From Tribonema minus (lineage: Eukaryota > Sar > Xanthophyceae > Tribonematales > Tribonemataceae): a stretch of 64,000 nt of DNA. Each line of letters begins with the position of its first letter. Within the stretch, counting starts at the first letter, position 1. The notes beneath the pieces are model-generated. The model did not search any database, was not told where the DNA came from, and saw nothing but the letters and a program-made list of their open reading frames with translations. Position numbers and translations under genes: made by a program. This document shows, piece after piece, positions 60,101 to 64,000 of the stretch. The DNA is taken from NCBI GenBank assembly GCA_017506865.1, contig JAFCMP010000028.1, forward strand, positions 124,001-188,000, given 5' to 3'.

Positions 60101-61094
60101 GTACTTCAAGTATAAGTATGCATGTACTTCAAGTAAGCTCACCATCCTTACTTTAGCAGCGAATAGTCGCTGTGCACATTAGCAGACGCACCACAGCAGC
60201 AGGCAAATGGCATCCTACGGCGTGCATGTATATGGATATACAACGCTCATTTTTCACGCTGGTACCAGTGCATACCCCGCTTAAATAGTGACGGGTCGCG
60301 GCATACATACCATGCAGGCAAACGAATCAACTGCACGTATGCATGTGATGTACTAATGTTTGACATTCTTGGTACTTACAGCTAGTCTAGTACATGCCCG
60401 CTTGAAGTAGCTACTATTCACCGTGCCAGCAGGCAGTGAGCCGTGGGTATGCGCAAGTATGCAAGTACGATGGACACTGTATTTTAATGAGACTATGCAA
60501 CACACTCCTGCCTCAAGCAACCTGTACTTTATACATGCACACTGCTGCACTCATGAAGTTGTACACCTGCCTAACCACCTACCTCAAAGTACGCACTATT
60601 TCAATTGTGCACCATCTACTTGCGCATCGCGCGTCACTTTGTCCAGCCAGAACACCATTAATAACGCCCCCCTTCTCCCCCTGAGCGCTGCCACAGGCCT
60701 GGCGCGCCTCATCGCCAACGCCACCAAGGTCTGCCCCGCCCTCGCCCACATGGCCATAGAGGAGACATGGGCAGGCCTCCGCCCCGTAGCGCCAGACTCC
60801 ATGCCGGTACTGGGCGCTTCTGAGCGCTGCCGCAACGTCTTCCTAGCCGGCGGTTACTGGCGTAACGGCGTTCTGCTGGCGCCGCGCACGGGGCAACTGG
60901 TTGCTGACGCAGTGATGAATGAGCTGAGCGTCGCTGACAGAACGGTGCTGGGCGCATTCTCCTCGGACCGGTTCTTGGGCGCGAGGAAGGGCGCTGCAGC
61001 GGAGCGGTCTTTGGGGGGGATTGCTGTGGGCTTTGCCGGCACTGTGAGCAAGGGGGCAAGCAAGGGGGTGAGTGAAGAGCAAAGGGGTCCATGA
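54177..61094 (+). CDS. thiO: ThiO-like FAD-dependent glycine/D-amino-acid oxidase (DAO family)
   Basis: FAD amine oxidase. ThiO oxidises glycine to the imine used in bacterial thiazole (thiamine) synthesis. Relatives oxidise D-amino acids or sarcosine. Exons in phase: 54177-54439, 55697-55863, 56857-57065, 57818-57949, 58594-58738, 59627-59746 and 60697-61094, giving 477 residues. Evidence in order: Rossmann DVIVIGGGLAGLSTAVELAR (66-85), YAAGGMLAPQSERLESGHYL, SRAMYPAW, QMEPLISEEAVGGWWYP, QDMNVDARCLFDVLERAA, VVGAMGAWMRELLPV, HKGQMMAL, YIIPKRDGRVVVGATVE, EETWAGLRPVAPDSMPVLG and AGGYWRNGVLLAPRTGQLVAD. The last two are the ThiO C-terminal FAD and substrate region. Sixty N-terminal residues rich in Arg/Ala suggest an organelle transit peptide. 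The sixth intron fits only as GC-AG (CAG then GCAAGG). Substrate is inferred; no thiG-like partner is visible. Confidence 0.87.
54991..55007. repeat. (TA)n microsatellite
   Basis: About eight TA dinucleotides in the first ThiO intron. Confidence 0.8.
56701..56745 (+). repeat. Echo of the ThiO exon 3 acceptor edge
   Basis: CCCCGCCTGGCACTCCGCCGCCAGACACC recurs as CCCCGGAACTCCGCCGCCAGACGCG at the real exon start (56870-56896). It lies about 150 bp upstream, in the preceding intron. Confidence 0.65.
58250..58465 (+). repeat. Echoes of the ThiO exon 5 acceptor edge
   Basis: AGGTGAAGTGCAAGGCGGT at about 58265-58284 copies AGGTGAAGTGCGAGGCGGT of the exon (58617-58635). GGCACAGGTGGTGCTGAGCAG at about 58436-58456 copies the acceptor and first codons, CACAGGTGGTTCTGAGCGA (58589-58607). 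Both copies lie upstream of the true exon. Confidence 0.7.
58740..58890 (+). repeat. Echo of the ThiO exon 5 donor region with G-runs
   Basis: GTTGCTGCCT..., GATTGTGCCTC and GAGGGGGGG form a unit at 58743-58787 that is repeated at 58838-58885. Each is followed by a long G-run (11 and 14 bases). Confidence 0.6.
59840..60460 (+). repeat. Four to five echoes of the ThiO exon 6 donor edge
   Basis: The exon end TGCACACCACGCCAGCAGGCAA (59729-59750) recurs as TGCACACCACGCTAGCAGGCAA near 60050-60072, GCACCACAGCAGCAGGCAAA near 60189-60208, CCATGCAGGCAAACG near 60310-60325 and GTGCCAGCAGGCAGTGAGCC near 60423-60442. A related GAAGGGGTATGCATTGGG at 59852 copies the following intron bases. The GCAGGCAA core is the same non-canonical GC donor word used by the true exon. 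Confidence 0.8.
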
Positions 61095-61400
61095 AGCCGG
61101 TATGTACGTACGTCTTGCCATGACTCAGTCAGTGACAGGCAGGCTTTGCCTTCACGCGAATGGGCTGGGCTTTCTGATGCACGTGTGGATGTAGGCTTTG
61201 TGGTGTCTCACATGTGGTCAAAGTGAAGTGAGCAGCGAAGCTGAAAGCAATGGCAATGTTGCTGCCATCGCATGGACAGCAGGAGGGCTGGTGCTAATGT
61301 ATTGGGTGCCTGAATCTTAGGCAGTGTACTTAACTATTATGACTGTTAAGGTTGACTTTCTTGAAGCCTGCCACGAGGCTGCTTGCAGCTCTGGATCACT
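61095..61400. other. Short gap between ThiO-like gene and the last gene
   Basis: About 300 bases on the same strand, presumably the ThiO 3' UTR and the promoter or leader exon of the next gene. No element was identified. Confidence 0.4.
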
Positions 61401-61454
61401 GCACCAATTACAGGACATCTGCGCAGCAGTGTGCTGAACTTTCCTCTCATACCA

Positions 61455-64000
61455 TGCCTCAATCCTGTGTACCACCACCAGCAGCAGCAGCAGCAGCAGC
61501 CGGCGCCAGTGCCTGCACCATCAACAGCAGCTTCGCCACCACCGCCAGCACAACCTATCACCGCCGCCGCTGCACCACCATCAACTTCAAGAACAGACAC
61601 TGAAGAAGCGGAACTGGCGGCGTTTGAAGCTGCCATGGCCTCCGCAGCGTCCGAGGGCATGGCGTTCGATGGCCTGTACGGTATGTTTGGCGCGGGGGGG
61701 CGGGGATACATACCCCCGGAGCTGGAGCATGCGGAGGAAGAGGCGCGAGGCCCTGGTGCGGATGCTCAGCAAGCGCGTGATGCAGCGGATGCTCAGCAGA
61801 CGCAAGCAGAGGCTCTGGAGGAGAGTGAGGAGGGGCCTGTGACGGACTACGATGCAATGCCGGAGTTCAGTGAAGAGGTATGTATGTATGTAGCTGCACA
61901 TACGGGAGCGGTATTGGCAACACCATTATGGCTGGAAAGGGGCGGATTGGGCGTGTATGCTGTTTGTCAGCAGTGCTGAAACGGGCAGATTGGGCGTTTC
62001 TGCAGGTTGTGAGCAGCGCTCAGCATTATTTGCATCACAATGTATTGCCTTTGAGTCATTGCATTCTTCTGATGGACCTAAACGATTGCTTCACTTATTG
62101 CTCATGTATACGTTGCTTGCAGTAGAGGACGATGTATACGTTGCTTGCAGTGTAGGGCGCGAGCATGTGTGGCACTCATGGCTACCGCTGGAGCACCAAT
62201 GTGATGAACATGTCATGAGGTTACTGTGTTGTGAGTACAGGGATGCTGAGTACGTTTCGGGGATTGTATCAGAGCTGTCTATGTGTAGGATCAAGTTGTT
62301 ATTGTGGGTATGGCGCTACAGTAGCAAGCGCCTCTTAGGTATGTGGCAGCTGGGGTCACGTTTATTGTTACAGTTGATGTCACTCTGTCTTGCACGTCTG
62401 AGACAGCACACATTCACTGTGAGCGAGTAGGTTCAGTTACCGCTGCAACCTAACCCTAATGCTAACCCTAACTCTTGGCAGCAGGCACTGGAATAGTCGC
62501 GTCTGCTGTAACAGCTGCAACTTTGTCAGCAGCAGCCTGTGCCATACGACACAAATGAAATGTGCAGGTCGCCAGGTGCAAGCAAGGCAATGGCCGTTCA
62601 GACCCCTGGCACCCGTTGTTTGCACTTGGCTTTTGAGTTGTTCGAGAGACAACACCAAGGCTTGTAACACTCAGGAGAATGAATATACTTCTATTAATGT
62701 TTTTCAAAATTGGCTATGTGGAGTAAGCCTGACCCCCCCCCCCCCCCCCGCCCGCACTCACTCCCCAGACTTGGCCTCTATTCTCTTTGCCTCGCCGCAG
62801 GCTCTGAAAGAAGCACGTCGCTCCAACCGCAACCTGGACGAGATCTTCAGCTCGTATGAGCTAGACGCACAGGACCAAAGCGAGCTGGCAGCAGCTGATG
62901 CCACGGCTCGACCGGCATATGCCTGGGATGATGACGCGCTTTCCCAGGCACAGTCCGTCGGCGCTGAACTCGTGGAAGTGGAACTGTCCGCGGAGGAACA
63001 CGCCGCCGTAGAAAGCGCAGGCACGGACACTTCCGCGCTAGTCAAATTGGCTTCCGTCGTGTGGCAGAGGCCCGAGGATGAGGGGGGCCCCTTGCGAGTA
63101 CCCTTCGGGACCAACGTTCTTGAGATGGCACAGGAAGGGCGCTTGGCGGAACTGGCGGCGGCAGGTTCCCAGGGAACGGGCGCTCAGGAGATTTCCGCAC
63201 CGAGCGCTGCACGCGGGGAGCAGGAACGTTCTCAGGAAGTGTCTGCGCTCTACGCCAAGATCCTGGAGAACAAGCGCGCTGCTGCCGCTGCTGCTGCCCC
63301 CGCAAAGGTGAGGCAATGAATGGCTGAATGGAGTTGAGGGCATCAGGCGTGGCCTCCTCATGCCACTTGCTTGAATGTTGCCGCACCCATGTCCTACTCA
63401 TGTAGCAGTTGTCGGTTGTAGCCGTTCGTCTAGCAAACGCGCACGTTGACACTATTTTAATTCAAGTACCCGAAGTACAAAAATTTTGTGGTCGTTAGTT
63501 TGGTCATGCTGAACACCGCCTGATGTATGAACATGACACTGCAGCGGTAGCGTTTCGTAGCGAAGGGTGGTGGTCTTCATCTTAGAAGTGGAAAGCTGTG
63601 CTGTGCACACAGCAGATGAGTTGATATCGCTTGCTTATCTGAAAGGATTTTGTCACTGGTCAGGGCACTTCATGTAGCAGACCACGAATGCTTGATTTTG
63701 TGCAGCAACTGGACTGCAATGCGGGCTAGTGATTGGCGGCACCATAACTGCTGCAGAAACGCTATGTTGCCACCTTCACCACCTATGTTAGCGCTCACTC
63801 CCCAGACTATCACGCCACTCACACCGAGCTTTGCCCTGTTGTGTGTGAGCCCGCAGATGATGAATGGCAGCTCCAATGGCAGCGCCGCAGCGGAGGCGAA
63901 CGGCTGGCTATCTCGCATCTTCAATGCGAATGCCAACAACAACAGCAATCACGCCGGAGTCAACGGCAGCGCACCAAGCGGGGGCCCTGTGCTGCAGAGC
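61455..64000 (+). CDS. Unrecognised acidic Ala-rich protein, cut by the window end
   Basis: Three exons on the plus strand share frame: about 61455-61877, 62801-63307 and 63857-64000 (continues beyond the window). Exon 1 has a poly-Gln/Pro/Ala tract, then TEEAELAAFEAAMAS, DGLYGMFGAGGRGYIPPELE and a Glu/Ala/Gln-rich acidic helix ending DAMPEFSEE. Exon 2 has LKEARRSNRNLDEIFSSYEL, AYAWDDDALSQAQ and ends with an Ala-rich helix before a GTGAGG donor. Exon 3 starts MMNGSSNGSAAAEANGWLS, then is Asn/Ser-rich. Both internal junctions are phase 0. I recognise no family. It looks like a disordered protein with short helices. The 5' end is uncertain. Confidence 0.6.
62732..62750. repeat. C homopolymer at intron end
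   Basis: About 18 C, forming part of the pyrimidine-rich 3' end of the intron before the exon at 62801. Confidence 0.75.

Overview
The window is nuclear DNA from an intron-rich eukaryote, not bacterial or organellar. Every recognisable gene is split, exons are joined by GT-AG (twice apparently GC-AG) introns with matching phases, introns average about 1 kb, and they are full of microsatellites, minisatellites and short dispersed palindromic words. The gene set (HemW, a type II peroxiredoxin, a ThiO-like FAD amine oxidase, plant-style Ala/Gln-rich coding tracts) and a short interstitial run of TTAGGG-type repeat fit a green, possibly chlamydomonadalean, alga. The species is an inference and I cannot prove it.

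Layout from left to right. (1) 1.7-10.7 kb, minus: a three-KH-domain RNA-binding protein of the Nova/PCBP type. (2) 13.8-17.8 kb: a non-LTR retrotransposon ORF (reverse transcriptase end plus Zn finger and restriction-like endonuclease) bracketed by about 300-bp inverted repeats. (3) 20.4-26.3 kb, minus: HemW radical-SAM protein, five exons. (4) 27.0-30.1 kb, plus: a UBE2S-type E2, head to head with HemW. (5) 31.8-36.2 kb, minus: an F-box/LRR protein whose 3.1-kb intron carries a broken Helitron-like piece. (6) 36.8-39.7 kb, minus: type II peroxiredoxin. (7) 41.6-46.6 kb, minus: a Cys-rich ORF and a signal-peptide protein of unknown function. (8) 49.9-52.2 kb, minus: spliceosomal SmD3. (9) 54.2-61.1 kb, plus: ThiO-like glycine/D-amino-acid oxidase. 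(10) 61.4 kb to the right edge, plus: an unrecognised acidic protein, cut by the window end.

The host genes are ordinary housekeeping functions (RNA binding and splicing, ubiquitin transfer, haem trafficking, redox, FAD metabolism) and do not form one pathway. The striking feature is in their introns. In at least seven genes the intron next to an exon contains one to about nine decayed tandem copies of that exon's edge, splice site included ('exon-edge echoes'). The same process recurs at KH, HemW, UBE2S, peroxiredoxin, SmD3, ThiO and, less clearly, the secreted-protein gene. It looks like ongoing intron growth by local tandem duplication across splice junctions and is the best candidate here for something not routinely described.

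All exon boundaries were read by eye from splice consensus, phase and family alignment from memory. No search was run.
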